Source: Anthopleura xanthogrammica
Taxonomy: Eukaryota; Cnidaria; Anthozoa; Actiniaria; Actiniidae
Assembly (NCBI GenBank): GCA_964019055.1
Contig: OZ025206.1
Coordinates: 13,674,291 to 13,738,290 of the forward strand
Reading direction: 5' to 3'
Length of the DNA stretch: 64,000 nt
Positions within the stretch are counted from its first letter, which is position 1, and every line of letters starts with the position of its first letter. The position numbers and the translations under genes are program-made. A model generated the notes under the pieces. The model was given only the letters and a program-made list of their open reading frames with translations. It had not been told where the DNA came from and did not search any database. Below are positions 1 through 13,800 of the stretch, one piece after another.

Positions 1-48
1 CGTCGGACTAGTATACCGAAACCGTGGGTTCGAGTCCTGCCAAGGGCA
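1..48 (+). tRNA. tRNA-Thr(AGT)-like 3' half, cut by window edge
   Basis: Positions 3-19 fold as an anticodon arm with loop 8-14 (CTAGTAT); the universal U33 is T9 and the anticodon is AGT (10-12). A four-base variable region follows, then a T arm with GGGTTCGAGTCC at 26-37 (B box), and an acceptor strand at 41-47. A T run begins at about 56, as expected for a Pol III terminator. The base pair closing the anticodon loop (7/15) is A-A and the T stem holds two G-T pairs, so this may be a pseudogene or a SINE head. The 5' half lies outside the window. Confidence 0.5.
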
Positions 49-423
49 TATGATATTTTTCTCTTAATTCTTTATTCTATTATTCACACCGAAAGCATTT
101 CATTTCACTAGTTATTATATCAATGCAGCAGATAGACTTCTACTACTACATGTACTGTAAAATCCTGGAATTTAACTTTCACTCTTGGTGACTTGAAGCT
201 CACGCTAACTCAAAACCAAAATTGATTTTCCATGGATTTACATTATTTACTGTAATTGTACCCTTAGTAAGTGAACCCTCAAAAACTCAACCCTTTTTTG
301 TATGTCTCTTGAAGTTTTGAGTTATTGGGATTCTACTCTACTACTACCAGTATGGAGCTATCATTGAAGCCCATATATGGTGGAACCTCATTAATACAGA
401 CTAGAGCTTTCATTTTAACAGAT

Positions 424-620
424 GAGTGTGTCTTACAGCGAGACGCTTAAAAGTATACCGCATTTAATGTATTTGCATACTTCTATGCCTGGCTTTTTGC
501 TGCCAAACGTTCTTTACAGGCCTTATTTGGTAAAACCAGACAGCTTCACATCAGAAGCTGTGCATAGAAGTAATCGAAAATACATTAAAAGTGGTCATAC
601 TTTTGCGCATCGCACTTTAA
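424..620. mobile_element. Palindromic MITE-like element, TTTGCATACTTCTATGC type
   Basis: The left arm (about 446-490) and the right arm (about 560-606) are inverted copies of each other: AAAGTATACC plus TGTATTTGCATACTTCTATGC on the left, and GCATAGAAGTAATCG plus ATACATTAAAAGTGGTCATACTTTT on the right. A related copy lies at 10735-10930. There is no coding capacity; the 68-aa open frame here is incidental. Confidence 0.55.
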
Positions 621-1049
621 GTGGTTAATGTAACAGAAATGTAATCCACTAGGTTGACAAATGAAGTATATACTGTAAGGTGGGTGTCTGATGTATGAAG
701 TGGGAATCAGAAAAATAGGGCTCAAATGTATACTAATGAAATGATACAAATCAAATATCCTACCAGATGTTGCTGATTTTTCCTGGAGTGGTGAAATAAA
801 TGGTCTGTTGAGTTGAAAATAATAGGATTAAAACACTGTGTAAACTTATGATTACATACCTGTTTGCCTTTCAGTTCATGATATTGATAAAGCAGATTTT
901 GTATGTGTGAAAAATCATGGCACATGGCTATGGTGCAGCGCAGACACTACATGGACTTTTGAATGTTTTCATACATGGCACTGCACTGACACAGTCAGTC
1001 TTATATTTATCTAACACTAAAATACTGAGCATCATCTGATGATACTTAC

Positions 1050-4000
1050 TTTTTGACTGAACCAGATGGACTTGAATATTTTGATCCATAAAAAGCTAAG
1101 AAATAAAGAATTATTTGTTGGTTTTCTTATGTACAGCATATACACATACATGTGCTTGCAAATATTAAAATAGTTATTTTTTGCATAATCATGAAAAATT
1201 CTGGCATTTTAATATTGCTATGTTTTTACATTATAATAATACATTTGCCAAGAGTTCAATTTTGATTTTATGACCTTGTGATAATTTTTTAATGTAGGTT
1301 TTAGAGCTTGAAACTTCAGCTTTTACACTGGAATATACAGTAGCAAATTTACTATGGATGTAGATGAGTAAAAAATCCAACTTACGATTTAGACCTCTGG
1401 AAAGGTATGGAGTGTGCTTCCTTTTTACACCTAAATGAGTATTGGTTGGTTCTAACCTTGAATTTTATAACAAGAATAAATGTTAAAATATGCTTATCCC
1501 ATGTCATGACATGCCAGGTTGAACATCTTTATAAGATCATGCAAAATCTTGCCAAGATTCTTGCCTGGAAAATCCTGCAAGACCCTGCAAGCTCTACACA
1601 AGATCTTTAAGGATCTTGGAGGAACTTCTTAAAAATCTTGGATCTTCTTGCCAAGATCCTGTCATGAACTTGACAACATCTTAATTTAAAAAAATCTTAA
1701 TTTTATATCGATACAATATATATATGTCAGATAGTTATGAATATTAATATATTTATTTCCCTTTTTTGCCATCTTTTAATATATTTGTCTTGTTACTTCC
1801 TGTTTTTTTGTGTGTTTTCAAAATTTTCTTACTCTATTTCTGACGCTATATTATTTAATTTAACTTGCTGTGGAGGGTGATTAACTAGAAAGCCTGAGCT
1901 ACTTTAATTGCCCTACACTTTCACTCAATAATTGATTACAAAGATTGTAACTATAATCTGTTTACTTAATTATATTATCTCTTGTAACATTATATTGTAT
2001 ATGTAGTGTAAATAAACTAAAATTGAAATTCAACATTGTTTCATGGCTGTGCATGAGAAGACACACAAATATATAATACTATTCAAACAAAGCATCTTAT
2101 CCTCAAGAGAAGGACATATAGTCTGAAATGGGAAAACATTAGGCACAAGCAAAAGGAGGACTATTGTGAGCTCTCAATGTAAAATGTGTGTACTTGATGT
2201 CCTTAAGTTTGAAGGTATAACTGCATATAAACCAAAACCCTACCTTGAAGGAGAATGGTTGTGATCTGGTTTAGTAGATAAAAACTGATTTGCTTCACTT
2301 GACTGGACTGATGCAATTGTATTCTTCTGAAAGTTACTGTTTAATGGTTGGTTCTAGGGAAAACAAAAATGCCTCGGTGAATACTTGTTGTAACTGTATT
2401 AAGCATATACTACACCAAAGGTACACAGCAACCTTTTAGCTTGACTTGCTAAATATTTGTAATAGTTACTATCAAAACAAAAAAAACATGGGTCATTATA
2501 CTTGGGATAATTGACCTCCCAACAATTATCCAAAGGATACTGACTAGTGGAGTTCTAAAGGAATGTAGACTAGAGCCTTGATGGTTATGATATTATTTAG
2601 ACCATCACGTGATCAAAAAAACATCCCCATGGGCTTCAAATTTCAACAGTGTAATTGAAACTCTACCTGTTTTGATAGTTTTGATAGTATGAAAATAATT
2701 GAAAATAATTAACCTTTTCACTTTTGTAGATTTGACTATATCTTACCTCATCATTTCCTAAACTGCCACTTTGCTGGATTGTTCCTGATGGCTCAGCCCT
2801 CTGGTTTGGTCTTGAGCTGATTTCTAAGAAAAAAAAGAACCACTTATTTTACACATTACAATAATACTAAACAACAAACAAACCAAACAAACATCATTCT
2901 TCTCCTTCTATAATTGAAAGCCTGTTCCATATGCTACTAACTTTACTCATGTGCCGAACTTAATTGCTAAATTAATCTGCTAAGAGTGGCATCTGAATCA
3001 ACTTAGTATAACAGTTTCATTTTGGTATAACAAACATTGCCAAGTTCGGCACGGCTTGTTGCATTATATGACACTGGAGCAAGAACCAATTCAGATGGCA
3101 CTTTTGTCATGTCCAGGACCTAATGCATGAATTATGATAACTGGATATCTTCCCTTCCCTTCACCCCTGTGAATAATTTAGAAGTGAATTAGGTTCAGCA
3201 CAAGTACAAGCTCCAGTTCAGAGTTGAACTTAGTTGTATTAAGTTTGGCACATGAGTGTATTATCTGAAACAAGCATTCTTCCCAAGAGAGTCAAATGAC
3301 AAAGACATGGCAGCCATGTTGGTGGTATAAACAATGAAAAATAATGAGAAGTCTTTTGTTAAGCCACTGTTACACATTTTTTTTTCATGCAACTTGAGCC
3401 GCAGGCAAAAAAGTTCAAGTTGCACGCGAGCATGTGACATAATTTTGTTGTTGCAACTTTCGAAAATTTGTTGAGAAAGTAGAAACCAAATAAACTTTTC
3501 GTACAACTCTTATGTTCGAAAAATAAGTTGGGGGGGGGGGGGGGTCTTACACACCAAAACAATGCTCATGCAACTTGAACTTTTTTGCACGCGGCTCAAG
3601 TTGCAAGAGAAAAGACTATGTGTAACAGGGACTTTAAATACCACCAACATGGCCACGGTGACGCAACAAGCAATCAAAGAATAGGTGTACTCGGGTACTA
3701 AAATAATGTCCTCGGATCCACAAGGGGGGCATAGTAGTAGTTGAACTTTAATTCTTTAATGCTGAATGAGCAACCTACGATAAATATAGTTTTTTTTACC
3801 TTTACGTTCAGAAAATTTCCCTTCATTGATAGTGTTTAGTAAATCAACCAGTGTCTTCAATTCAGTTTCATTTGCTTCTACAATTGACAACGCAGTCTTG
3901 TTGTACCCAAAGGTAATGGTTAGTTTAGTAGGCCTTACACTCAACTTAAACTGATGTGGCTTTAACTGTTGAATCAAATATGCATATAATTACATATATT

Positions 4001-4484
4001 AGACTTATATAAGCTCAATACCACGTTTGTAAAGCTTATCTTTCTTATTCAAAGCTTATCTAGAAATCAAAACACAAGCTTATATTAAAGCTTACTTCTA
4101 AACAATTTCAACTAAACAACGAAAATGCTCGTTTCAAACGTTTTTAAAGCAACACTTTTCTACATCGACAGCATTAAATGATTAAAACGATGTTAACTTT
4201 AAGCTAATGGACTTTATAGACAATATAATAAACAAATATCTTTGCAAATTATTATTTTCAAGCAATAGACGCTGACTTACCGGAATAGTTTTCTTTGATG
4301 CAAATGAACGTTGCCCAGCAGTTTGCTGAATAGATATACTGAAAGAATTAGTATTTCCCAGTCTTAAAACTTTCATTTTCCCAATCTTGAAATCAGTACT
4401 AGGTATAGATATATCGGTGCATTTAACTTTGCCATTTGCTTCGAATATGACATGATTCAGCGATCTTCCCGCGAGCGCCGCCAT
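1050..4484 (-). CDS. 5' exons of a USP37-type ubiquitin hydrolase gene (partial)
   Basis: Minus-strand exons are 4281-4484, 3800-3965, 2747-2823 and 2244-2353; every junction keeps phase (0, 1, 0, then 2 open). The ATG at 4484 follows a good context and begins MAALAGRSLNHVIFEANGKV. Exons 1-2 encode about 120 residues with the alternating-strand pattern of a small PH-like fold (TKLTITFGYNKTALSI, then an acidic helix TELKTLVDLLNTI). This resembles the N-terminal PH domain of USP26/29/37 as I remember it. Exons 3-4 are Ser/Gln/Asn-rich linker. A candidate further exon at 1050-1095 reads FYGSKYSSPSGSVKK, like a short motif in the USP37 linker, but its phase does not fit exon 4, so one exon is missing from my model. 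The catalytic domain would lie left of the window. USP37 deubiquitinates cell-cycle substrates in vertebrates. The exon structure is solid; the family name is tentative. Confidence 0.5.
1517..1680. repeat. Degenerate AAGATCTTG/CAAGATC short-repeat patch
   Basis: Variants of CAAGATCTTG, CTTGCCAAGATC and AAGATCTT recur about ten times in 160 bp in both orientations, giving a self-complementary patch. I see no gene in it. It lies in what would be an intron of the minus-strand USP37-like gene. Confidence 0.45.
2048..2152. mobile_element. Decayed copy of the CATTTCAGACC MITE family
   Basis: It carries the GAGAAGACAC middle and the right terminus TCTGAAATGGGAAAACATTA seen in better copies at 13781, 31470, 34685, 35079, 38655 and 39339. 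The left half is not recognisable. Confidence 0.5.
3361..3637. mobile_element. Palindromic MITE, TGTTACACA/TTGCAACTTGAGC type
   Basis: The terminal parts are inverted: CACTGTTACACA with TGCAACTTGAGCCGC on the left, GCGGCTCAAGTTGCA with TGTGTAACAGGG on the right. A 14-base G run (about 3530-3543) sits near the middle. The open frames predicted across it on the minus strand are repeat-derived. Confidence 0.6.
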
Positions 4485-5339
4485 CTTGGATTCTTTTAGA
4501 AAATGGCGCCAAAGAACCCAGACCCCTTGAATCTGGTCATGTGGTCATCATGTGACGTATGAGGTACCTCCATCGATTTTGGAGGACCTTGGGGCTATCT
4601 GTAAGCAAATATTGTCATCAATATTATTACTTTTATCAGTTACCATGCTATGCAGGACATTTACTATTCAGCAAATAGTTCAGTGTCCACCATGGATTCC
4701 TGTATAGAAAACCCGAGGACTCCCGCCAGGATAGGCTCAGGGTTTTTGGACCCCAGAGGCACCAGCTTAGGCACATCCGTATCACTGAACCATCACTAGT
4801 ACCCCCCGGTACAGAAACTAAATCTTTATCGATTATTGCGGGTGGGTACTAGTTGGGACTGCGCGTTTGTGTGTTGAATACAACACGTGAATAAATTAAT
4901 AAGAAGTTAGTTCTCCGACAAAGGACTTTTTCTGACACGGTGTTAATTTTTTTGTAATTACTAAATACTTAATATTCAGTGTTTCTTTAGTATGCATGAG
5001 TGTGTGTATGTGTGATTGCATTTCCTTTTTTCTATATTTGGATGCTATATAATTGTACTCCGACCAACTTCAGAAAATTTACTGATAGGCGTTACATTTC
5101 ATGCAAGTGCATGCAAGCTAGCTGCATGCATGTGTCACAATGTCACTGCAAAGGATGGTAGCGAACTTACGAATAGCGAATATTGCCCGACAATGCGAGT
5201 CACCGTCACAAGACAAGAAGCAGGACCATTCGTCGAGGTTATATCATATTGTCGGCGGAGCAGATTTATGTTATACAAGAGTCGAGGGGTAGGCTTAGCT
5301 TGACAGGGGCGTAGAAAGGGAAGGGGCTGTCAATAAATG
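4485..5339. other. Gap upstream of the USP37-like gene; no gene seen
   Basis: This is the 5' flank of the minus-strand gene that starts at 4484. An open frame at 5016-5303 has no recognisable domain and unremarkable composition, so I do not call it. No other structure was recognised. Confidence 0.4.
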
Positions 5340-5500
5340 ATGTTATTTATAATGGTAATTGAACTAAGTGGAGTGCAATTTGGTCTGATATCAAACGCGC
5401 GATAACAAAATCACACGACCGCGTAGCGGGAGTGTGATTTGTAATCGCAAGTTTGATATCAGACCAAAATTGCACGACACAAAGTTCAATTATCACTTTA
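5340..5500. mobile_element. Near-perfect palindrome with GATATCAGACCAAA arms
   Basis: The left arm (about 5357-5397) reads AATTGAACT..GTGCAATTTGGTCTGATATCAAA and the right arm (about 5450-5493) is its inverse. The centre is GC-rich (ACCGCGTAGCGG). It has no coding capacity. Similar centre-GC palindromes occur at 43241 and 53307. Confidence 0.6.
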
Positions 5501-5841
5501 TTATATCCATTTTGAAATCATACTAGATAGACACTAAATTTGTGATAAATACAAAAGTATTTATTCACAAATAGCCAGTATTTTGTTTCTTTTTGTAACA
5601 AAAAATTCCAGTCAAACTTGAGAAAAGCTACATTTTATGTTCCTTATTTGCTGTAATCTGATTGGCTGATTACATACAATCCTGTAATCTGATTGGTTAC
5701 CTTTTCTAGTGTTGCATTGTGATTGGCTGACAAAAAGATGCGATTCGGACTCAAAATAGTGCGATTCGTGCTTGAATCAATCTACTGAGAGCCAATCAGA
5801 TTACAGGATTTGCTAGTGATTTCAAAGTGGATATAATAAAT
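5497..5841. mobile_element. MITE with TTTATTATATCCA terminal inverted repeats
   Basis: TTTATTATATCCATTTTGAAATCA at the left is inverted as TGATTTCAAAGTGGATATAATAAA at the right. Inside are inverted CCAAT-like words (CTGTAATCTGATTGG and CCAATCAGATTACAG). It abuts the palindrome at 5340-5500. Confidence 0.6.
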
Positions 5842-7046
5842 TTAGATAGAGACAATCTGGCCTGACAAACGGTACGTATACATATCTGATGCATTACAAA
5901 AACATCAGTGTCAATTAGCTTCAAAGGTGCACTGAAATTCCCATACTCCTGCAGTACCTAGTTTATGCGACCTTTGGCTTGGTCGCCCATTTGTCCCCCC
6001 CCCCCCCCCCCCCCAATTATTAATTGAAATAACCGAAAAGTGGGGAGGCTTTTTCCGGGGGGGGGGGGGCACTTTCATATACAGCCTATACCGCGGGGAT
6101 GTTCCGCTGGATTTCCATGATATTGTCAGTTTTGGATTCGAGTCTCCCCCGCAGCCGTTTTTAGTGTCGTCTTGGATAGGTTAGGGGTACTAGTGTTTTC
6201 GAGAAAGCGGACATCCAATTTTAACTCATTTTTGTCGAAACTATTTTTTTTTCGCCGCCAAAATGAACGCTACTTTTAGCATGCGTAACTTGCAATTGTA
6301 CCGGCGTATTTAGGTTATAGAATTTCTCTTGGGTTTTAGATAGGGCCGGGTATAAGGGGCTCCTTGTTCTTTTTAAATGATGCCGCCCATGGACACACAA
6401 TATGGAAATGGTTGCCACAGTCGTAGAACTATCAGTAGAATATCAGAAAAGCAAAAAGTCGATTCCACTTGTTCAACCCAGACGTTATAATTTAAAATAG
6501 ACACGCGCACAAGTCAGTTTGTTTTGCACCAAGGAAATTTCTTGTACAACTTACATATATTTTATTTATTAAAAAAAAGAGATTGCATTGCGTTAATTAC
6601 GAGGACAATATATTTGCACCTCTACTAGCTAGCTATACAATACTGTCACGTATCTATTAAGTATATCTTCATTTAAAACCTCCATCAGATTTCTGATCGA
6701 TATTTTCATTTACTTGATTTTGTTTTCGATGCCGACAGGACCTGCACCTGGTCCGCACTTCGAGACTGTCATTGCTATAGAGAATAAGTTCACCAGTTCA
6801 CTACATTTATTCTTACTTATTTTATATTGTCGCCATATTATTATTTTAATTACTTTAAGGGGGTCACTGGCCTCGTATGGGTCTCGTGTCCCGTTTATTC
6901 GTGTACATCATTTTGGGCAACTATATTTATACATATATACATTTATACATGTTCATACATATATATTCATATTACATATTTAGCCAAGAGAGTATGAAGT
7001 AAGAGAGCACATCTCTCATGCAGTCATAGGTCTATCCCCATGAAAG

Positions 7047-7235
7047 TTATTTGAAAATCTATTTTTAGCTGCGCGCGCAGCTTGACCTGAATCAGAGATC
7101 ACGATAAAAATATTTCAGATATTTTTATCATGCGATAAAAATCTGTGGGCGGAGCTAAAAATGACTGTGCGAAGCTGGAAATAGCTGCGCATGGAGCTAA
7201 GAATAGGTACGCGAAGCTAAAAATAGATTCTCAAA
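7047..7235. mobile_element. MITE-like element with AAATCTATTTTTAGCT termini
   Basis: The left end TGAAAATCTATTTTTAGCTG is inverted at the right as AGCTAAAAATAGATTCTCA. Between them AGCTAAAAATAG/GCGAAGCT words repeat several times, and a GCGCGCGC tract lies at the left. Nothing coding was seen. Confidence 0.55.
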
Positions 7236-7811
7236 ATATTGATAGTTCCCAATGAAATTGTTAAAAACGTACTTCAAATTGGTTTGAATTTGTGCGCCGT
7301 AAAACGAGACCAATTTCAAATTAAAATGACCCAACTTTCTAGAAGTCATGGTCTCCTTCATGAGCTAGCTCTGCCCTTGTGCCTTGTAAGGTCTTGTGCA
7401 ATCCTGCGCAGTGTTCCATCTTCAATGATATTGCTTTATTGATACAACTAAGACTTGTCTTTGGCATAGATTTTAAAAACACATTATTTTCAATAACGTT
7501 TCTACACTTTCAAAAAGGACCAAAAAGCTAACTTCCGCTAGATAGGTGTTGAAGAAACTACAGTTTTCGTACGGTGTAGCATGTTAGTTATGTGTTTCAG
7601 CACATATATTTTGTCTGATTCCTTCAGATTTGTTTTTAGCAATCAAAGTCTTGTCTATGCAGAAAGGTCAAGTATATCACAACTATGGGCATGCGCAGAC
7701 CATTGCATGACATCATATTTCCGGGAATCCCCAGTTGCATCTTATCCGAGTATCTTTGTTTTTCAACAATACCTGGACAGGGCACGATTGAAACTGAGCA
7801 AAGGAATCAAG

Positions 7812-10800
7812 ATGAACAAATTGTTGGGTGCTTCCTTAATTTTAGGTGCTATATCCATGTCAAAACAAGCAGGATACAGCTCCTCGAATAATTCAGAAGC
7901 ACCAGCAATAAGAAAATATAAATGTAATGTAGTGGAAGGCAAAAAGCCTTGGTGTGCTTGTCGCTCATCCAAATCGTCCGCTACCATAGATCTGTCTTCC
8001 CTGGGAAAAAACTTGGAGGCATCGATTCCTTCACCTAAGTAAGTTTTAAAAAGAAATTAGGATTAAGCGGTATAGCGTTATTTTAAATGATTCTTTTTAA
8101 AAGTGCTCGCTCATGACGTAATACTTTTAAGTACTTAGAAGTATATAGACCTGGCTTGTTCACATTTTGCACCATTAAAAGAGTTATGTTAATCATTCAG
8201 CCACAAAAACGTTTTTCTCATACTGACTTGTGTTTTCATCGTTAAATTTTCAGTAAAATATTCAAGTTTTAATTACAAAATGATCAACTCAGGCTCTTGG
8301 AAACGCGTCTAAACTTGAAGGTCTATTAAACAGAGCCCTCAGCCCTCACGTGTTGTTTTGGCAAAATCCCAAGCCCTGCAATGAATACGCTGGATCTAAA
8401 AAACAACTAGACGCTCTTGGAGCGTTCACTGGGTTGCCTGTGCGACAGCTCGCCCACTCACCAATCCTATATACTCTATTATTTCTTTCCAAAGTGTTCC
8501 TTTTGGGTTCAAAGTCCCCCTTTATTAAAAACATTTTAAATTCTAGTAAGACATTAGTGTTGCGTTACTGACTTGTCAACGCATATTATATTTCTACTTG
8601 ACCTACTAGAGTACCTTTCAAGACTAGCTGATGAAATAAACATATCTATTTCAGTATCGAAACTGTTCGCTGCAAAACAAACGATTTATCAATGTAAATA
8701 CTCTTAGCCAAAATGTGTTTAACTGGTCATTTGTTTTTCCCTCAGTTTTTGTTTTTCTCTATTTTCATAAATGGAAATATTCATCAAGGAGTCTTGGCAG
8801 TTCGCTTTCTTGTAGATCACTATCAGCTCGTCTGACTTCTACAAGTTCTTGGAGTCAGCTTTCATCAAAGCTTTGTTTGTCACTCGTTTTGTAGTTTTTT
8901 CTCAGTATATTTTTTTGTATCTGAGATCTGGTAAGATCTAGTTTGATCATAGCTAGGTAGTTTATAGATTCTCTTAGTCTATTTTGACTAGTTTGTCTAG
9001 TTCTACGATTCTCATACCGTAGTTTGCTCATAGATTCTCAAAGATAGCTCATAGATTCTCAGACTTCTCTCTTTGAGTATGTGGACCAACCCGTTCCAAA
9101 ATCGCTCAATAACATCTTTTAGTGTGTGTCTATCACGCACGGCGTGTGTGTTTGTAAGTAGTTTAAGCGTAGCGTTAAAAAAAACCTAAAGACAATAGTA
9201 CGCAACATGCCTAAAGACAAACTAGTACTTCACGAACCCTGAACGAATGAATTAATGGTGACACAACACTAAAAACTATAAATACATCGTCCTCGATGTC
9301 GTGTGGCAACTTCATTGTTTACAAGTTCTCGACCAATCATGACGTGTGAAATTATGGTCTACCTGACGCCCGAAAAACGGATATCATTTTAAGACTGGTT
9401 TGCTACCATAGCAACCCAGTAAAAACAAAAAATTCAGCACATCACAAGTGGGATCGATGGGGGAAATGAGAGGCACAGAAAAAAAATTGAAAAACATTTT
9501 TATTTTAGCAGAGCACCACGCCCATTTCTCCAAGGAGTTTGAAGAATAAAGGAAAAATAAGGATCATTCTTACTTCCTGAATCTATATATAGCTAAATTC
9601 CACTTTAAGTCCCCTCTTCCCAGTACAAAAGCATATTAACCAAATCCTTGTTTCTATCATACTCATTCAGGGTCTATACTACATCTAGGTTGTAAAAAAA
9701 AAATTGTTTACATTATCACTCTTCATTGCTACATGCTGACCAAGACAAGAGGGTTAGAGTCGTGGCAGGGAAATCTGTCAATCAAGAAAATTGTTCAATT
9801 GTTCCTTTACATATAAGGCTGCACGATTGATGGCACTGTATTGCTTGATTTCCCTGTTGCAACTGTTGTCTCGATCAATGAAAACAAAGGTAACTTATTA
9901 TATCTATTCTATTTCTTTAGGTTCAGGTCTAAACCAGTTCAAGGATGGAGTATTGCTTGGACACCATGTGAAGACTTTGATATGTTTACCAACATAACTC
10001 TAAATCCTGATGTGGGTGAAAAGGCTTGCAAGGGAGTAGGGGTGAGTAAACAAAAGTTAATGTACAGTAGCAAAACAAATGTAGGCTTCTGATATTTGAC
10101 CCTGTAACTATTTGGCCTGTGGAGGTGCATCGTCATATCGTTCGTAGTCGTCAGCGTGGTGTGCTGTCGTCAGCGTTCGAATTATGTCACGTGTACGTAC
10201 GCGTACGCGAGACACGCACTTGTTTATCACATTATAAAACCAGGAACACTACACCGGAGCGATACGGTTAAGTCGGAACCACCAGAACAACCGTAGTGTG
10301 TTTGTAATTACAGAAATAAGGAATAACAGTGAAAGGTTTGATATGATTTATTATTTTTGTTACTGCCGAAATTCGAAACTTCTTAACGGCCCGGCGTGCA
10401 CGTGATCAATCGAATGATTCGGAAATCGAATCACATGATTGGATTCGGTCGAATGCTTTGTGATTTGTGAATTCGATTGCATTTGATTGGCTGAATGTCG
10501 ATTGGATCTAGATAATGGTCCTATAAACGTCTGTATAAATTACAATTGAACGTAATTTAACGTTCGATTGTGTTTTTGTTTTGTGAACTTGATTGTCGAA
10601 TGCAATGAAATCCGATGATATGACGATGGATATGACTTATTTACAGCAGTACGTATATAGCGACTATATATGTATATGTATGCTGAATACGTATAGTAAT
10701 CCAACGTTTAAATCATAATTTACAGCGCAACGCGCGAAAGTATGACCACTTCTAGTGAATTTGCATACTCTTATGCATAGGCTTTTGTAAGTTAACCGAC

Positions 10801-13800
10801 ACATTTTCAATGTGAAGCTGAATGGTTTTACAAAAAAAGCCGTGTAAAAGCTCGTTTTGCAGCAAAAGCCCGTACATACGTATGCGAATACATTACATGT
10901 GGTTATACTTTTGCCGTTGCGCTTTTAACAAATTTCTAAATTTCACGCTATTCACAGGTCAGTTCTGTTTCAAGGAGTTTTTATCATACTGAAATTCACA
11001 GGTTTCTCTCTGGAAAATAAAATCCACAGGTTTTTTTCACAGGTTTAAAATTTTCACAGGTTTTTCACAGGTTTCGAAAATAAGAATTTTTCCAAAAATC
11101 AACCTGAAATTTGGCAGTGTAAAATTCACAGGTTTTTTCACAGGTCATTTTCATGTCACATGTAAATTCACAGGTTTTTCACAGGATTTTCACAGGTTCT
11201 CAGCCAGTAGTGTAGTGTGGCTCAGTGGTAAAAGTCAATAGACCTTACCAGCTATATTATACTAGCTTGGAGAGTTTTTCCATTTTAGATAGTGTGTCAT
11301 TACTGTGCAGATACTCCAACCGGGATCACTTTGATAAACTAGTGTCATTAACCAATCACATTGCAAAATTTAGTTCAATATTTTTAACCAACCAATCAGC
11401 ACATCAATGAAATAAGAGCATGAGAAGGTGATAATCTGATTGGCTTATGCTGTTATCAGTTCAATCTCTGTCTAGTCTATGTTATCCGATTGGTCAGTTT
11501 TATTCAAGTGGTCCCGGTTAGTGTGTCCGCACAGTAATTGTGTCCTGAAGCAAAATATGATTCTTAAACATGAAAACAGTACACCCATGCATGAGAGCTG
11601 AAATGCAGGGGCATATATATCCAGGGGGTGTTTGCCCAAGGCCTCAAACTGCAATTGAACTCCCTAAATGACGACTATGAACCCCCCAATTAATGTAAAA
11701 TAATTGTTTCCGAGTGTTCAGCAGTTCAAATCCCCTTGCCTTTTTTTGGGTTCAGCATAACCCCCCTAACCAAAATTTTGAAACCCCCTTGTGAAAATCC
11801 TGGATCCACCCCTGAAATGGTCTGTATAGTACCATTTTCTTTATGAAGAAAATTTGCTCCTAATAATTTGATACAATCCACATTTCCATGTAAATGTATG
11901 TGTACATGATTAATGAAACTGGAATTTTTGATATTTCAGTTTGCTCGATACACAGAGACATCTGCAAAGATCTGTAATGGATATGGATCCCATGAAACCT
12001 CGGCCAAATTTTACAGCCATGGTTATGATGGAACGACTGGAAAAGAAAACTTTTACATCGATTTTCTTTATTCTAAAGCTGCCCAAGAAAGGTATTTTGC
12101 AACTACACCTTTTGCCCTTCATTGATACAAGTTACAAATTCATTCTAATGAATAGAAAAACTGTGCTTTCCTGACTACATGGCACATGATTATATTATGT
12201 TTGCAAAATTAGTATAGATAATAGCATGGTTTGTAGTGATATTTGGCGTAAATATTTCAAAATTGTTTGTAATTTCACGAGCTGTCCTCATTAAATGTTC
12301 TTATTGACGTTTACCATGGTTTCTTTTTCCTGAACACTTAAAATTTAAGAAAAGTGACGATTTTCCCACCAAACAAACATGGCAGACTGCTGCAGTTGTC
12401 AAATTTTATCTTTCCTACATAAACATTTATGGGAATCCGGTGTTGCACATGCTTATTGGATGATAAGTCTTTTGTTTTCTATCCAATCAGAAAAGGCTAT
12501 CTCGAAATACCTACATGTAGGTATATCCAAATTACGTTGAAAAAAAATTGGTGGCCGTTTCTTGCTTAAAAATGCACATTTTCTTTATTGAAGTCTAATG
12601 AGAAAATACCACTGCTCTTAGCCAATCAAATTGCAGAAATTTCTTAGGTCATCATATAAAGCACAGTGAAGAATAACATTTTCAACAGTGTTAGTCATTC
12701 TTATCCTATTCATTACTAATTAGGGTGAGACCCAACAAAATTGCATGACTGGGGTCAAATGAGAGCAAATATGTAAATCCCATACAGCTCAGCTGATTAT
12801 TTAGTATTCTGTTTCAGATATATTAGGCTAATAAGCATTTTGTAAATCTGATACAGAATACTAATTAACCTGTAGGTCTGGCATAAGTAGAATGGTTACC
12901 TAGAGCCTTTTCTTGCACATACCAAGAATGTGTGACGTCAAAAAACATTGTATGCATGTTCCTCAAAAACATCAAACTGTGTTTTCTTAATTAACACTGC
13001 TTTTGAAATGTATTTTTCAGAAATCAGCATCTTTGTGAAAAAATGAATATTATAAATAAGATACAAATTTAAACGAGTGATATAAATCTGGCTTGAGACT
13101 GTATAATCCATGCAACATTTGCCACTTATATTAAATCTATTGCTTATTAGTCAAACCAAAGGCTGGGCAATAGCAGGGGGAGGAGCCTGGGGGCTGCCCC
13201 TCCCCCCCCCCCCCCAATAATTTCAAATGTACTGTATATTGAAAATTTTAGGTGTTACTAATACATAGGTCGTTTTAGAATATAGCACCCTCAATACTTT
13301 TGACCTAAGCCCCCCCCCCCCCCCCCCAATATTTTTGGCCTTGCTATGGCACTGAAAGTTAGTTGATTCTACATGTGGAGCTTCATGTGCAGATAGTCTA
13401 GGAGAAGGAATAAAAATTTATTATGCAGAAAAGTAAAATAAGAATAATAGAGGAAAATACAGTACTTGTGTCTGTGTTTGAGGGGGGAGGGGTGATGGCA
13501 CAGATCCAGATAGCTAGCTGGCTTCACTGTCTATTTGTATACAGGAAAAACAGTACATAGTAACATGCACAGTAATTTGCGTCAATGAAAAACTATTGCT
13601 GAACTTATTATATTACTATATTATTCAAAACTGATATTTTCCTTTTCTTGTGAGCAGAAGAGCTAGAATACAGCTAATATGCACTCCAAATACTGATGAA
13701 ACTTCTTTTGAATATCTGGGTGACAAAGCAGGACTAGAGGTAATTGTTTTTGCTTGGAGATACCTGTTTAGCTTTGGCGTAATGTTTTCCCATTTCAGAC

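Noticed and set aside
5016..5303. 95-aa open frame on plus
   Set aside because: No domain, no splice context, composition like the surrounding non-coding DNA.
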